From contig JAUWQS010000001.1 in the NCBI GenBank assembly GCA_030610915.1, forward strand, positions 1 to 31,048: a stretch of DNA of 31,048 nt, in the 5' to 3' direction. The notes under the pieces are model-generated. The model made no database searches. It was not told the DNA's origin and saw nothing but the letters and a program-made list of their open reading frames with translations. The DNA comes from Pseudomonadota bacterium (GTDB lineage Bacteria; Desulfobacterota; Syntrophia; Syntrophales; JADFWA01). Position 1 is the first letter of the stretch. Each line of letters starts with the position of its first letter. The translations under genes and the position numbers were made by a program. Below, in pieces: positions 30,119 through 31,048 of the stretch.

Positions 30119-31048
30119 GTCGCCCCCCATGCGGGGGCGTGGATTGAAACAAAAAACAAGAGCCAAACCAAGAGCAAGGAGGTAAAAGGCGCCCCCCATG
30201 CGGGGGCGTGGATTGAAACGGGAGGTACTCCTACAGCAGCCGTTTTCCTACCTCGGTCGCCCCCCATGCGGGGGCGTGGATTGAAACAAACAAACATTTA
30301 TATGTTTATTAGAATCAGTGCTGTCGCCCCCCATGCGGGGGCGTGGATTGAAACCGTATATCCCGAACATAATTGCCGCATTCGTCAAGTCGCCCCCCAT
30401 GCGGGGGCGTGGATTGAAACGACAACTGCCGCAGGCCGGTTTTCATCTCCATAGTCGCCCCCCATGCGGGGGCGTGGATTGAAACCGATATGGAGCCCGG
30501 TGAACTGGAAGATCTGATAGTCGCCCCCCATGCGGGGGCGTGGATTGAAACTTATATACTCCTGCTGATCCTCTCCCATCCGATCGGTCGCCCCCCATGC
30601 GGGGGCGTGGATTGAAACGCGACCCTGGCGATGCTGAAAAAGTCGGATAAAGTCGCCCCCCATGCGGGGGCGTGGATTGAAACATTGGAAGCAATTGGGG
30701 ATCAGGTCACTAATAGTGTCGCCCCCCATGCGGGGGCGTGGATTGAAACCATCTGTCCACTGACCACTGTTCACTGTTCTTCGTCGCCCCCCATGCGGGG
30801 GCGTGGATTGAAACATTGGCCTCAAGCTGAAACGATTTAATAGAAATAAGTCGCCCCCCATGCGGGGGCGTGGATTGAAACTTATAGTCCGAAAAACCAT
30901 GCCCGCCCTGCGGATGTCGCCCCCCATGCGGGGGCGTGGATTGAAACCATCTGTCCACTGACCACTGTTCACTGTTCTTCGTCGCCCCCCATGCGGGGGC
31001 GTGGATTGAAACTCTTCGGCTCGCGCTTCCTTGCCCACGGCTTTCCGT
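30119..31048 (+). CRISPR. Type I-C CRISPR array, 14 repeats in the window, open at the right edge
   Basis: The 32-bp repeat begins GTCGCCCCCCATGCGG and ends GGCGTGGATTGAAAC. Repeats start at 30119, 30188, 30256, 30323, 30389, 30454, 30520, 30587, 30652, 30718, 30783, 30850, 30916 and 30981. The thirteen full spacers are 33-37 bp; a further 36 bp follows the last repeat and the window ends. All repeats are identical except the second, which has G for T at position 2. Spacers 10 and 13 are identical (33 bp). The ATTGAAAC end and the stable CGCCCC/GGGGCG stem are typical of I-C. No spacer has an obvious exact match elsewhere in this window. Confidence 0.99.

Noticed and set aside
29809..31038. 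Open frames through the CRISPR array on both strands
   Set aside because: They are translations of the repeats, with the repeat peptide recurring every unit.
20875..31048. Looked for a type I-E or I-B assignment or a Cas6 gene
   Set aside because: No Cas6 is present; gene order, Csd1/Csd2 families and repeat type all indicate I-C.

Overview
The window looks like a chromosomal segment of an anaerobic Desulfobacterota-type bacterium (old Deltaproteobacteria, perhaps a syntroph or sulfate reducer). This is an inference from gene content: an archaeal-style split ADP-forming acyl-CoA synthetase, two isovaleryl-CoA-type acyl-CoA dehydrogenases, three atypical thiolase-fold proteins with two DUF35 partners, the conserved order rplU-rpmA-obgE, and a type I-C CRISPR-Cas locus. 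No rRNA or tRNA was found, so the lineage is not fixed.

Layout. 1-713: non-coding, repeat rich. 714-1031 (+): small DUF5668-like membrane protein. 1095-3182 (-): acyl-CoA synthetase (ADP-forming) alpha then beta subunit, TAA directly followed by ATG. 3629-4768 (-): hemW. 5627-7423 (-): lepA. 7893-8567 (-): adk with a 14-bp-stem terminator. 8987-9720 (+): rplU and rpmA behind a good sigma-70-like promoter, then obgE (10106-11161) and a NifS/IscS-type cysteine desulfurase (11295-12485). 12513-20245 (+): a catabolic cluster of two acyl-CoA dehydrogenases, a TLP1-type thiolase-like protein, two SCPx-type thiolases and two DUF35 zinc-ribbon/OB-fold proteins, probably a beta-oxidation-like route for an unusual acyl-CoA.

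20875-31048 (+): type I-C CRISPR-Cas: cas3, cas5c, cas8c (with an internal, strongly SD-driven start for Cas11c), cas7c, then an accessory insert (gene fragment, Bro-N gene, winged-helix remnant), cas4, cas1, cas2, leader, and an array of at least 14 repeats of 32 bp that runs to the window edge. The 97-nt gap between cas1 and cas2 holds a degenerate, sense-oriented copy of the CRISPR repeat with a largely preserved 3' handle. This is the most interesting feature: it could be a creA-like or autoregulatory crRNA-like element, or a Cas5 cleavage site inside the cas mRNA. Two spacers (10 and 13) are identical and resemble the heptad-type intergenic repeats of the host.

The gaps between genes are packed with several families of palindromic or terminal-inverted-repeat elements. 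At least two look mobile: one has a 5-bp candidate target duplication, another sits inside a third repeat with 4-bp direct repeats and comparable empty sites. They also intrude on gene ends, extending apparent N-termini (cas3, DUF35) and forming the C-terminal tail of ObgE.
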